From: Chara braunii
Lineage: Eukaryota > Streptophyta > Charophyceae > Charales > Characeae
Length of the DNA stretch: 64,000 nucleotides
Direction of reading: 5' to 3'
Assembly: GCA_003427395.1 (NCBI GenBank)
Contig: BFEA01000034.1
Span: 4,703,917-4,767,916, forward strand
Every line of letters begins with the position of its first letter. Position 1 is the first letter of the stretch. Made by a program: the position numbers and the translations under genes. The notes beneath the pieces were generated by a model that was given only the letters and a program-made list of their open reading frames with translations, did not search any database and was not told the DNA's origin. Shown here one piece after another: positions 54,345 through 64,000 of the stretch.

Positions 54345-56340
54345 CCAGCAAGCGTGCACACACAGACTAGTAGCAGGCGGTAAACTCAGCAAGGCATCCA
54401 GTCTATGGGCAAAACTCAGAAATCAGTCGTGTGTTTCAGTCCATGTTAGGATGGGTCATCACATTTGTATGATAATGATAACTTTTGGAGACGACTTCCT
54501 CGTGTGTGATTGTATCTCAGCTTTGGCTACTCACGTGTGAACTCTCGTGTGAACTCTCGTGTGAATGCTCATTGATGTATGTGATGTAGGACCTGATGAG
54601 AACTTGGTTCATTTCACTGTGGGTGGCCACAAGTTTTTTATAGGCTGGGAATGTATGTTTGGATTTTTTGCCACAGTATCTTCAGGAGGAGGCTCAGAGA
54701 GTGTTTCTGTGGGTGTCATTCCCGTGGGCTGCTTTTTCGGAGCACATGGAAGAAATGGGGTGCGAGGCACAAGGCCTCAATACGCCCTACTGGGCCCTAT
54801 TTTCAGCACAGTCGGCCGCCCTAAGTGCAGGCAGGCTCGACCGAGGCCTACAGGCCATTTTTGGGGTCACCACACAACTGGAGAAATTCAGGCAGTTGCA
54901 CAGCGCCAGTTGGTTGAGAGCGCCCAGGCCCAGGCCGCCTCTTTCCAATGTAACTGAGGCAGGCCGCGGGCCAGATTCGCAACATGAACCGAACGCAGGC
55001 CGCGGGCAGTTGGATACGAACAACCACCACAGGCTCAGGGCCTGATTTGTTTGGACTGGGGCTCAGCCTCTCTGGGCCTACCGGAAGCTTCTGGGCAGGG
55101 CCCCAGCACAGCCAAGCTGCACGCAAACAGGCAGGCCACTTCCATTTAGGAAAGTGCCTGCCCACGCATTGGGCGTTCGGGCACTGGCTGCATGCTGCAC
55201 AAGCGCTGCTGCGCTAACGCTGGCCAGCGCTCACGCGCTCACGGGTGAGCTGGAAGGAGCAGGCAGCCATAGTCGAGCTGCGCTGCTGTATGCTGGATGG
55301 GGCGCATGGTGGTCCTTGGGTGCATGTGGCATCTGTGAGTTGGGGAACGAGGTTGTGAGTGATACGAGAGACATACCTGATGCTTGAGGCGAACGGCATT
55401 GGCCGAGATCTGCTCGTACTTCGAGGAGCTGTTGACGTCACCAGCAGCATTGTAGATAGGCCAGATAGGATCTGCCATTTGTAGTCTGGGCGCCGAGCGC
55501 CAGATAGGATGTCGACATTGGTTCTTTGTTGACGATGATGAGACTACTCGAACATTGTCACTCATGAGCTTTTGCTGTATTATTTGGTGGGACTCATGAT
55601 GCAATTCTGCTTTTGGATTGAGGTCACGACTATCTGGTCTCATGTGTATGATGCTGCTTGGTTTCTGAAGTTCGCTATCACTCATTTTCCTTGCAATTTG
55701 GTATTGGAGCTGTGGTACCGTGCGCTCATCTGGCGCTTGTCTTCTGCCTATGCGGTATATGCATGCGGCCTGCTAAGTGAGCGGCCGTAGGGAGTGTGTA
55801 GTGAGGAGGGCGAAGGCAAGTTCGGCGACCCAGGTGGAGAGAGGATCGCCAGGAAGGCTACTATGTGGTGATTATTGGGTGTTCGCAGTGTGTGACGAGA
55901 ACTATCCGATGGGTGATTGATGCTGAGGTGGAACGGTGGTGCAATGGTGGTTTTGCCGAAGCAGCGATTGGTCATCACAATCAACATCGGGTCATCTGGT
56001 GAGAATATATGTGGTTGGGGGCAGCTATTTTGAGGTACGTTGCACCTAACCTTATCTACCCTCTTCGACACTTCTTACCGTGAGGATGTGTGTTCTGTCT
56101 TGAGAGTCCTCTCATGTGAGGAGTCGTGTGCGCTCAACCTTGAGGGTCGTCAGTGTTCACGTGGAGCATCTGGAAGGAGAGGGCGGTGCTATCTGAAGGG
56201 CCTTGGACGAAGCACTGGGTTACGGTCACCGTGCCAACCCACCGGGAGTAGAGCACGCATGCTTTGCTGCTTTGTCCTTTGTCTGCTTGCTGCGCTATAG
56301 AGGGGTTCTGAGGGGCAGGCCAACCCTATGGGAAAGACGA
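54345..56340. other. no gene recognised; LTR-like patch near 55.0-55.3 kb
   Basis: At about 55,140-55,275 the phrases CACTTCCATTTAGGAAAGTG and CAGCCATAG echo the block after E1 at 21.7-21.87 kb. Several frames of 60-148 codons lack motifs. It might include a decayed LTR and leader of E5. Confidence 0.3.
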
Positions 56341-56351
56341 GACCGGACGTC

Positions 56352-56359
56352 TATAAATA
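56352..56359 (+). promoter_or_regulatory. TATA-box-like site upstream of E5 gag
   Basis: TATAAATA within GTCTATAAATAAGTACC stands in a GC-rich context, about 620 bp upstream of the E5 gag ATG. A second, GGATAAATAC, is at about 56,500. It may be the promoter of a lost or unrecognised 5' LTR. Confidence 0.35.
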
Positions 56360-56980
56360 AGTACCGGCGGGGACCTTCCATTGGTTGTGATCGTCGTCCT
56401 ATTTGCGACGTTAAAGAACTCCTAAGGACTTCGGGGGCCGTCCATAAAAACGCCTCCTAATCAGCCAATCGGTCGGTGTAAGGCTCGCTGCATGCGAGGA
56501 TAAATACGGTGCAGGGCTGGCCGGCTCAGCAGGACTCGGGGCACAGGGGTGGGCCGTGTGCACACCTTTAGACACGTACGCTTTTTCGGATTGCTCAGGA
56601 CGTTGACGACAAGAGACATTCAGGAAGAATTGAGGGAGGGGTAGATTCCAGGTGATAAGTTTGGGCAAGGTTCCATTCTGCAAACAAACCCAACAAATGA
56701 TTCTATTTTTATTTTGATTAGTTAGATGTACAATCATTAACATCTGATAGACATCATAGTTAGAACTGTTTCCTGTTCATTGTGCTTTCTGTTTGCGAAC
56801 TAGTCAAAGTCAAAGTAGTCTCGTTTGTAGGAGTCTGAACTTACCTGTTGGACCCAAATGTATAGTCTCTGACAAAGCCACCGATTATTTATTTTTTATT
56901 TATTTAAAATCGGTCTGTACATCATGCTGCGGTAGGCATCGAGAGTGTCCTAGTGCAGGAAGAGTACAGTGTTGTAGCCT

Positions 56981-57973
56981 ATGAGTGATAGGGAGGTCCC
57001 ACAACCGGACGATAGGCTCTTGCGATCGACAAGACGTCCGATAGCCCACTTGACGTTAGGACCAGAGGGCGACAAATACATGTTCCGCCAGCAGAGAGAG
57101 AGACAGCAGCAACAGCGGAGGGCTAGGGCCGCAGAAGCAAGCAGGGCATTCGTAAGTGAGGCCTCTACTTCAGCAGCCATGGCATCTGCTGTGCAGCAGA
57201 GCTCTTTGGTTAGTGGGTCAAGTTTTGTAGGGTCAACGGTCGCACAGACCCTGAGTCAGTCCATTGGCGTCATTGTAAGCCAGCCAATAGTGTTGACTCC
57301 CGAGGAGGTCACCATACAACGAGCAGCTATTCGTGAGGCATAGCTACAGCAGGCGTTAGGAGAGATTAAGGCAGAGAAAGAGAAAATGATTAGAAGAAGA
57401 GCCAGGATGCAGCGGAGACAAGCGGAAGTTGGCGAGTTAGAGGAGATGGACCTGACGAACATGGATGATGATGTGAGGACCCTACGGACCATCCTGCTAG
57501 ATGTAGTAGAAATGCAGGACCACTATACGACTCTCTTACAGGACATCCAGCAGAGTCTGGCCGTTTTGGTCGGGCGTGCGCAGGCAGCTCCATCACCGTC
57601 CGGGCCTGGTGCCTGATCCGTTGTACAGGCTCCTCCTTTTGTCCCACCGGTGACTGAGGTATCCCCATATGTTGCTCCAGCATCGGTATAGGCCGCTTCC
57701 CTAGGTATGCCGTTAACAGGAGGGTTCTCAGCAGGTCCTAGTGTCCAGGTTCCTATACAGACAGTGTTTTCCCAACCTCCATCGCAGGTTGCCGTAAGCG
57801 GGCAGCCTGTTGTCTCGCAGCCTGCACAGCCGCAGGGTTCACAGCCCCAGCAGCAGCTAGTGCAGCAGCCTGGCCCCCAAGGTCCACAGCCTGGGGTGGG
57901 ACAGGTGCCGGGACAAACATTGTGGGTTCCAAAGACGGCCATAGGCCTCGCCCAAACCTTTTTCAGGGGATAA
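56981..57973 (+). pseudogene. E5 gag N-terminal part
   Basis: The ATG at 56981 opens a single frame reaching 57,973 with three stops only (TAG 57341, TGA 57614, TAG 57689), all consistent with point changes. It reads a basic start (DRLLRSTRRPIAHLTLGPEG), a Gln/Arg-rich helix, a Ser/Val-rich linker, a second charged helix (KEKMIRRRARMQRRQAEVGE, then DVRTLRTILLDVVEMQDHY) and a Pro/Gln-rich tail. Coiled coil plus Pro/Gln linker is the same plan as E4 gag. Confidence 0.8.
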
Positions 57974-58876
57974 GAGGGGTGAAGACCTTGACACATAGTT
58001 GAAGTCAGTGCCAATCTATGTTAAGTGTAAACTTACCTTGTCGCACGAGGAAGTGTTTGCGGCTGCCTCCTACTTAGAGGGGAGTGCAACAAGATGGTTG
58101 AGTGGTTTAGTGCAGTTGCAGGGATACGATCATGACTTCCTCGCTTGGGCAGTCAACCAGAAACTGGATGACTTCCTTAAGCTTGCGGAAGACAGGTGGC
58201 ATGATCCTCAGGAGGCCCAAAAGGCCACTCTGACGCGATCCTGACTTTGAACCATAGGCAATTCAAGTCAGTAAGAGAGGCCACAAACGCAGTAGAGCGT
58301 CTGATCTGTGTCCCTGGAGTGCGCTACGACCCCCAGGTTTTACTCACCTCCTACCTGAGATGCTTTCCTATGCCTCTCAAGAATCAGTTCGCAGGTGAGG
58401 CCAACATCAACATGCACAACTTCCCATCGTTCAGCAAGAAGGCCCTAGACCTTGAGGCAAAGATAGGGCATGGACAGACACCCACAACGGGTGGTAGGAA
58501 GAACTCACTGCCTCCCAACTGGAAGGTGAAGGATCGCATCACGTTCATCGACAACGATGGTTCTACCATCGAGTTAGAAAACGACTTCTTGGCAGGAGTG
58601 GGTTCAGAAGCAGGCAGCGTAGAAGTTTTAGGGGGTGGAATTGTCACTGCCTCTGTCCAAAAAGGTAAGGCGACCTGTAGACGCCGTGGAGGTTCCCGGT
58701 CTAGGAGTCAAGTTGACCCCAACGCTTCTCCATGGGAGAAAGCGGGTCTACCTGAGGACGTGTGGAGAGATCGGTACACCCGGCAGGCTTGTATCCGATG
58801 TGGCCAATATGGCCATAATCAGTTCAAGTGTCGGAACAAGAAGGTGACCGAGAAGATCCCGCCTAGGATGGGGTAG
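57974..58876 (+). pseudogene. E5 gag capsid and nucleocapsid
   Basis: A shift near 57,970 and a TAG near 57,996 precede the capsid-like part: VPIYVKCKLTLSHEEVFAAA, SYLEGSATRWLSGLVQLQGY, DFLKLAEDRWHDPQEAQKAT. A second shift near 58,230 leads to RQFKSVREATNAVERL and LLTSYLRCFPMPLKNQF. The C-terminal frame ends with a canonical C-x2-C-x4-H-x4-C knuckle (CIRCGQYGHNQFKC) at 58790-58831 and a stop at 58,874. Confidence 0.88.
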
Positions 58877-59600
58877 GCGTTGGGATCCTCCGCTCCCGTA
58901 GGTAGCAACGTGGCCAGCAGTTCTGGCACTGCTCTGAGAAACACGTCGGGCTAGTTGGAATAGTACTTGTTCCTGCTAGGGTCGAGGTGGTGGACACACC
59001 CTCACCATCTCGAAAGATGGCCCAAGCTACTAACTCCGTTGTCGTCCCGCAAACACATCCAGACCATCGAGCCTCTGTTCGATGAATGTGTTCAGAGTCC
59101 TTAGAGGAGCTGGAGTGGTCCAAATCAGACCTGCTAGCTTCTTGGACGACATTGGCAAAACCCCCTGGGAGTGAGATGTTACGATCGGGGCCTATTATGA
59201 CACTTGCTCGACTTGGAACTTCATTAGTTGCGCGTGCGTTGAGAGGCTGCGATTACAGGGGCAAGTGCAGCGCCTGAGTCGACCTGTGCCAACAAACAGC
59301 GCATGGTAGTCCACGACTACCTTCAGGACGTTGAGTGTTGTTTCCCGTACGCGGGAGGGGAACTGAGACATCGCGTCTCGTTCCTAGTTAGTGATGATCT
59401 CCCAATGAACATCCTGTTGGGTATGTACTATCTTTCGGTTGCACAGCCCCAGTTTGACTGGGATCGAAAAATGGTCGAGCACACTTTGCCAGGTGGGGGG
59501 ACCGCCAGATTACGTAAGTTTAAGACTATTATCTGATCGAGGATGCATGTGTGTGGCCGCGTTCTATAATTATTATAAGCAAAATCTGGAGGAGGGTATG
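58877..59600 (+). pseudogene. E5 protease and linker
   Basis: The active-site region lies at about 59,177-59,290 in a frame different from the flanking ones: AYYDTCSTWNFISCACVERL, so the triad reads D-T-C where D-[ST]-G is expected. QRMVVHDYLQDVECCFPYAG and VSFLVSDDLPMNILLGMYYL follow in the frame 59303-59536. At least two frameshifts and the changed Gly make it inactive. Confidence 0.82.
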
Positions 59601-60522
59601 TATCTAGTTTACGTCTTTGCAGCAGGCGAGCCGATGAAAATGCCATCGGAGATAGACGGAATTGTCGCCAAGTACCCTAATCTATTTGAAGAGCCGAAAG
59701 GGGTTGTTGAGAGGGAGGTCGTCCACGCGATAGAAATTATCCCTGGGTCTAGCACTCTGAAGGGTAGGATCTACCGGATGTCTCCAGGCGAGCTTGATGA
59801 GCTTCGCCGACAACTCAAGGAACTCGTAGAAAAGGGTTGGATCCGACCGAGTGTTTCCCCTTATGGATCTCCATTCCTATTCGTACCAAAGAAGGGGGGA
59901 ACTCTTAAGGATGTGCATTGACTATAGGGGCCTCAATGCCATCACTGTCAAGAACCGAGAGCCCCTACCACGCATCGATGACTTGCTAGATAGAGTGCAA
60001 GGGTGCCGATACTTCAGTAAAATAGATATGAAGTCCGGGTACCATCAGATTGCAATACGGCCCGAGGATCAACACAAAACTGCATTTCAGACCAGGTACG
60101 GTCTGTACAAGTTTGTGGTGATGTCTTTCGGCCTTTGCAATGCTCCTAGCACCTTTCAACACGCTATGAATCAGATCTTTCATGACTACTTGGATAAGTT
60201 TGTCATCGTGTACCTCGATGACATACTTATTTTTAGTAGGAATGTTGAGGAGCATGTTGCGCACTTAGACAAAGTCCTAAGTCTCCTTCGGCAGCACAAG
60301 TTCAAGATCAACGGGGAGGAATGCGAGTTTGGTCGCACCCGGATCTTGTACTTGGGTCATGAGATTTCCGCGGAGGGTTTGAAGCCCGATGACGCGAAGG
60401 TGGCCAGCATTCGTGACTGGCCGCGTCCTCAGTCTGTGACTGAGATGAGGTCCTTTTCAGGGATGACCGGCTACTATCGCAATGTTGTGAAGAACTATAG
60501 CATAGTTGCCCCTACGCCTTGA
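59600..60522 (+). pseudogene. E5 reverse transcriptase
   Basis: The frame 59439-59921 gives YPNLFEEPKGVVEREVVHAI, KGRIYRMSPGELDELRRQLK, KGWIRPSVSPYGSPFLFVPK. One shift at about 59,905 leads to 59851-60522: RMCIDYRGLNAITVKN, YFSKIDMKSGYHQIAI, FVVMSFGLCNAPSTFQ, the YLDD active site at 60211-60222, KINGEECEFGR, LYLGHEISAEGL and RSFSGMTGYYRNVV. Motifs and catalytic residues are complete. Only the shift splits the enzyme. Confidence 0.93.
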
Positions 60523-61201
60523 CACCCCATGGGAGTGGACAGACAGGTATGAGGTTGTTTTCAGACATCTGAAGCATGCTCTGACACACTATGAGGTCTT
60601 GAAACTTCCTGATCCTGATAAGCCATTTATAGTAACCACGGATGTTAGCCAATATGGCATAGGCGCCGTGCTTGCACAGCAGGAGGGGCCAAAGTTGAGG
60701 CCAATCGAGTACATGTCCAAAAAGATGCCCTCTTGGAAGTTGGCTAAGTCTACCTATGTGAAGGAGCTCTACGCGATTTACAAGGCACTGACCCATTGGA
60801 GACATTACCTCCTTGGGAGGTTCTTCATCGTCAGGACTGATCATCATACCCTGAAGTGGATGAGAACCCAGCCAATGCTCTTCGATGCCTTAAAGTGCTG
60901 GATTGAAGTCGTTGAACAGTATGACTTCGAACCGCAATATTTGAAAGGGGAGTACAACAAAGTTGTTGATGCCTTATCGGCGTTATCGCGTAGGCCTGAT
61001 TTCTCTACTGCGCTGATCACTGCGTTCGGCCTTGCGGATGATGTCGCTCGCTCTTTGGTGGAAGCCTATCGCGAGGACCAGTTCATGGCAGAGATCATAC
61101 GCAGACTCGAGGCGAAGGACAAGGTGACTTCGGACGAGTTTGAGTTGGTCAATGGCCTGTTGTTTCTTGAAAAGGCCGGGAATAAACGTTTGTGTACCTA
61201 A
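60506..61201 (+). pseudogene. E5 RNase H and linker
   Basis: One uninterrupted 231-codon frame reads HYEVLKLPDPDKPFIVTTDV, SQYGIGAVLAQQEG (first Asp), KLRPIEYMSKKMPSWKLAKS, VKELYAIYKALTHWRHYLLG (Glu), VRTDHHTLKWMRTQP (Asp) and YNKVVDAL. The catalytic acids are all present. ALSALSR shows a small in-frame duplication of the usual ADALSRR. A one- or two-base shift and a short deletion at about 60,515 separate it from RT. Confidence 0.93.
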
Positions 61202-62000
61202 TCGGGAGTCTTTGCGTAATNTATTTCTAGGAGAATGTCATGATGGCACCAGACATTTTGGCTATGAAAAGACTGCAACCAATTTGTTGTAGAGGTTCTG
61301 GTGGCCCACAATGATGAAAGACGCCCAGCTGTACGTGGAGACTTGTCAGGTTTGTCAGAAGGACAAGCCACAAACACAGGCTCCTCTTGGGCTTCTGAAG
61401 CCCCTTCCGATTCCGGAAAGGCCTGGTCCATGGACTTCATGGATACGCTGGTCACCAGCAAGAGTGGAATGTGCTACGTCTATCTCATTGTGGATAGGTT
61501 TAGTAAGTACGCTAGGTTGGTCGCAATGCCTGCAACAACTAAGACTGAGTATGTGATTAAACTGTTAAAAGAGAACTGGGTGAGAGATTTTGGACTGCCA
61601 AAATCTATAATTAGTGACCGTGATGTACGATTTACTAGTGAACTGTGGAAGGCCGCAACTGCAGGTGACATCAGGGAACTATCCAGAGGTGAATGGGCAA
61701 GCAGAGTAGTTGAACCATGCCGTACAACACCTGATCATGCATTGCATCAAGCCAAATCAGGTAGACTGGGATGAGAAACTTGCTCTCATTGTCAGCCTGT
61801 ACAACAACGCGGTGCAAAGGGCAACGGGAGTGAGCCCGAACAGCCTGCTACTGACATTCAAGACTAGGCTGCCCTTGGATTTCCTACTATTTGAGAACCA
61901 GCCTTCTGTTGCACCGGGAACCTTGGAGTTCGCTTATCGATATGAGCGTCTGATGCAGCAGGCTATTGAACAAGGCACAGGCGGCGATGATAGACTCTGA
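61202..62000 (+). pseudogene. E5 integrase zinc module and core
   Basis: The H2C2 module (ECHDGTRHFGYEKT, then YVETCQVCQKDK) lies at about 61,230-61,365 across a shift and one stop. The core reads WSMDFMDTLVTSKSG, IVDRFSKYARLVAMP, LPKSIISDRDVRFTSELW, so both Asp residues are kept. The Glu segment (PEVNGQAE) at about 61,685 is in a shifted frame, followed by HLIMHCIKPNQVDWDEKLAL and SLYNNAVQRATG. Confidence 0.9.
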
Positions 62001-62193
62001 AAACAAGCACCGCCGCCCATGTACATTTCAGGTAGGGGAGAGAGTCTGGGTTAAGTCCTCAGAACTGCGGCAGGAGCACGGGATCTCCCGCAAGCTCATG
62101 CCACAGTACTTTGGACCATGCCAGATCCTAGATGTTGTGGGGGATGAACACGGATGGTCCGGACTGAGCGGCATAGGGGCCTGTCATCGCTAA
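61966..62193 (+). pseudogene. E5 integrase C-terminus, truncated
   Basis: QAAMIDSENKHRRPCTFQVG, ERVWVKSSELRQEHGISRKL, then MPQYFGPCQILDVVGDE is the usual GPF-type tail of Ty3/gypsy integrase. The similarity stops near 62,160, just before the DGPSYV segment seen in E1. The chromodomain is missing. Confidence 0.85.
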
Positions 62194-62485
62194 GAATGGC
62201 AGCGATGGCAAGACTGCTGGCCTTATTCCTGGCCTGTGCATGACATTCAGGATCTGGTCCAAGGTGTCCTGGATTGTATCCAGTTTACTGTCCATGTATG
62301 CATGCATGGACAGGATGCTCGCCTTCAAAATCTTTTAATTATTGCTACGTGTCGAGTCATCTAATCCTTCTAGTGCAGCCTTGTCTGCCTCCCTACCCTC
62401 TAGTCTGACACTTCTGTCTCTAGTCTCTTTCTCTCTTTTAGTAGCCTTCACTTAGGGCGGGCACTTGGCTTGCTGGGGGCCTTCG
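62165..62485 (-). pseudogene. coiled-coil, gag-like fragment on the minus strand
   Basis: Read on the minus strand, the DNA gives REKETRDRSVRLEGREADKA, one TAA, then ILSMHAYMDSKLDTIQDTLD and QILNVM: about 100 codons of charged, helix-forming sequence with a single stop. This resembles the helix before the Pro-rich linker in E4 and E5 gag. It abuts the broken end of E5, so it could be what truncated E5. I cannot assign it to a family. Confidence 0.4.
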
Positions 62486-62536
62486 CCCAGAACAATGTGA
62501 TGTCTGGTAGGGCCCCTTGAGGGCTTGTTCCTCACA

Positions 62537-62622
62537 AATCAATCAATCAATCAATCAGCAACTATCAATCAATCAATCAATCAATCAATCAATTAATCAA
62601 TAAATCATCAATCAATCAATCC
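62537..62622. repeat. (ATCA)n tract
   Basis: Tetranucleotide ATCA repeats, broken by GCAACT and TAA, follow a GC-rich block ending GCCCCTTGAGGGC. Such tails can mark the 3' end of non-LTR elements, but no coding part was found. Confidence 0.9.
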
Positions 62623-62629
62623 TTTTCGT

Positions 62630-63435
62630 TTTTTTTTCTAGATTACAGGGCCAGACGTCTAGGACCTCCCTGACCATCCGGGGTTGTCCGGATGGACAAT
62701 CGGTCGGACGTCGTCCCGAGGCAGTCTGTCCGAGCCTGAACGCCAAAAAAAAAAAAAAAAAAAAAAAAAAACTATGTTATGCAGAAAAATAACTCAACAA
62801 TGTTTGCCTTGGGATCATATCAAAATTCCTTTTATCAAATTTGAAATAAATAACAAATTTAATGACACCCTCATTTTTTTTCTTTTTTTCATGCTTTAAA
62901 CTGCTAAAAATGGAGTTGTCCGGGACCCCCCTGACTGTCAGGCCAGGACGTCCTACCATAGGACAACTGGTAACATATGTTTATTTTAATTCAATTCCCC
63001 CAACCCACCCCCGCCCCCCTGGCCCACCATGTGGCCGAGACCGGTCATGACCGACGAGGTGATGACCGGGGACTCCTAGGCATGACCGAGAGTCTTGGCC
63101 TTGGCCGCCCCCGTCCCCGGCCACGGGGACACAGTTTGTAAGTTCTGTTTCCTACATGTTAAACTGCTGGTTTCCTACATCCGTACTTGAGATCCTGTCG
63201 AAATCGAACTCCCTAGAGTAGTTCCAAATTTATTACTATACAAGGCTATGCCGGCCGCAGCTCTGCGTGCGGCGGAGACCTGCTCCTCCTTTTCCCCCTT
63301 GCCCCTTGGCATTGTCCGCCATCTTCTCTCTGTAGTGCTCTTGCATCTGCCCCCCCTTTAACCATCTCTATCTCCTCTGCTGTGTGGGCCCCCAGCATGT
63401 CCCCATCTCAATTCTCCATTATCATGTAGCGAATC
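62630..63435. other. no gene recognised; A-run and short direct phrases
   Basis: An A-run of about 27 bases lies at 62744-62770. The phrase CCTGACNNTC..GG with GTCCGG occurs on both sides (62,670 and 62,920). C-rich and CCCC-AC tracts follow. No coding signal. Confidence 0.4.
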
Positions 63436-63440
63436 ATTGG

Positions 63441-63949
63441 TGTGGCCATCATGATCATCATCATGATAGTTATTCCGGTTTTCTCCATGAATTCGGGCTT
63501 TCTCCCCGTTCCCACTTCTGCCCGGCCTCCTCAGTCATCCCGTCACTTTTCTGCCATCTTTGCTCACCATCATCTGCCCAATGACGGGTGTGGCCATCAT
63601 GATCATCACGATTAGGTTCTCTTCCATGACTGCCATCTCACCATCACCCGCCTGGTCATGGCATCATCTTCGAGGTCGGCCCTCTTTCGTCATCATTATC
63701 TACGGTCATCCCTTCCCTCTTTTGCCCTCTTTTACCCTCTTTTACCCGGTCATAGGCGTGGCCAGCAGAATGATGATCACCGTCTTCATTCCGGTTACCG
63801 TCATCGCCCCGATCAGGGATGTGGCCAGCATGATGATCATCATCGTCTTCATTCCGGTCATCACCATCTCCTCTATCCAAAACGTGGCCATCATGATGAT
63901 CATCATGATCGTTATTCTGGTTATGTGGCTGATCACACAAACCATGCAC

Positions 63950-63952
<3 letters not shown>
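63441..63952. repeat. degenerate 63-bp minisatellite, GTGGCCATCATGATGATCAT type
   Basis: GTGGCCA begins units at 63442, 63599, 63758, 63821 and 63884. The last three are exactly 63 bp apart. On the minus strand 63 bp is 21 codons, giving repeated His/Asp-rich segments (DDHHDGHVLDRGD, DDHHAGHIPDRGD). Either this is a real repeat protein exon or a minisatellite whose period happens to be divisible by three. Confidence 0.75.

Positions 63953-64000
<48 letters not shown>
63953..64000. repeat. (CT)n microsatellite to the window end
   Basis: A pure CT run of about 48 bases continues beyond the window. Confidence 0.97.

Larger units (their letters stand above)
56981..62165 (+). mobile_element. E5: Ty3/gypsy element, gag to integrase
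   Basis: Gag, protease, RT, RNase H and integrase are colinear over 5.2 kb on the plus strand, with relatively few breaks. The integrase C-terminus ends abruptly near 62,165 inside the DGPSYV-type segment, and chromodomain and 3' LTR are absent. No LTR pair was found. It is the best reference in the window for reading E1, E6 and the 10-kb protease fragment. Confidence 0.92.

Overview
The window reads as nuclear DNA from a repeat-rich eukaryote, not a bacterium or phage. There are no operons or ribosome-binding sites. About a third of the sequence is decayed Ty3/gypsy (chromovirus-type) LTR retrotransposon, and the rest is dominated by mini- and microsatellites, inverted repeats and assembly Ns. 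The integrase plus chromodomain layout and plant-like pol motifs suggest a plant or streptophyte alga. My impression is a charophyte such as Chara braunii, but that is recollection of style and needs a database search.

Layout. 1-5.7 kb: no recognisable gene, with one short tandem repeat. 5.7-6.4 kb: a cluster of stem-loops. 7.4-9.5 kb: the only gene-like region I cannot assign to a transposon. It holds three diverged copies of an unrecognised ~75-residue module separated by ATCAG-rich spacers and broken by frameshifts and a stop. 10.0-10.4 kb: a Ty3 protease fragment abutting a dispersed repeat (family R) that recurs at 31.8-32.4 kb. 12.1-14.35 kb: three minisatellites. 16.64-16.79 kb: a diverged fragment of large-subunit (25S) rRNA. 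18.2-21.3 kb: Ty3 remnant E1 (+), containing a ~400-bp hairpin made of inverted copies of its own reverse transcriptase. 21.3-29.5 kb: simple repeats, LTR-like and SINE/MITE-like sequence. 29.56-31.0 kb: Ty3 remnant E6 (-).

33.0-38.1 kb: Ty3 element E2 (+). Its reverse transcriptase is split by a 1.6-kb foldback-like DNA element (36.27-37.90 kb) with a 7-8 bp target duplication. 38.1-41.4 kb: repeats, palindromes and a 1000-N gap. 41.4-43.1 kb: the integrase/chromodomain part of another (+) element, E3. 44,617-53,812: E4, a complete Ty3/gypsy element on the minus strand, with two LTRs of ~1.27 and 1.30 kb, primer-binding site, gag, protease, RT, RNase H, integrase, chromodomain and polypurine tract, and a 4-5 bp target duplication. 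56.98-62.17 kb: E5 (+), with gag through integrase nearly colinear but no chromodomain. The end of the window holds an (ATCA)n tract, a 63-bp minisatellite and a CT run.

Every pol gene carries stops or frameshifts, so nothing here looks translatable as a full polyprotein. E4 and E5 are the youngest-looking. I found no convincing intact host gene.
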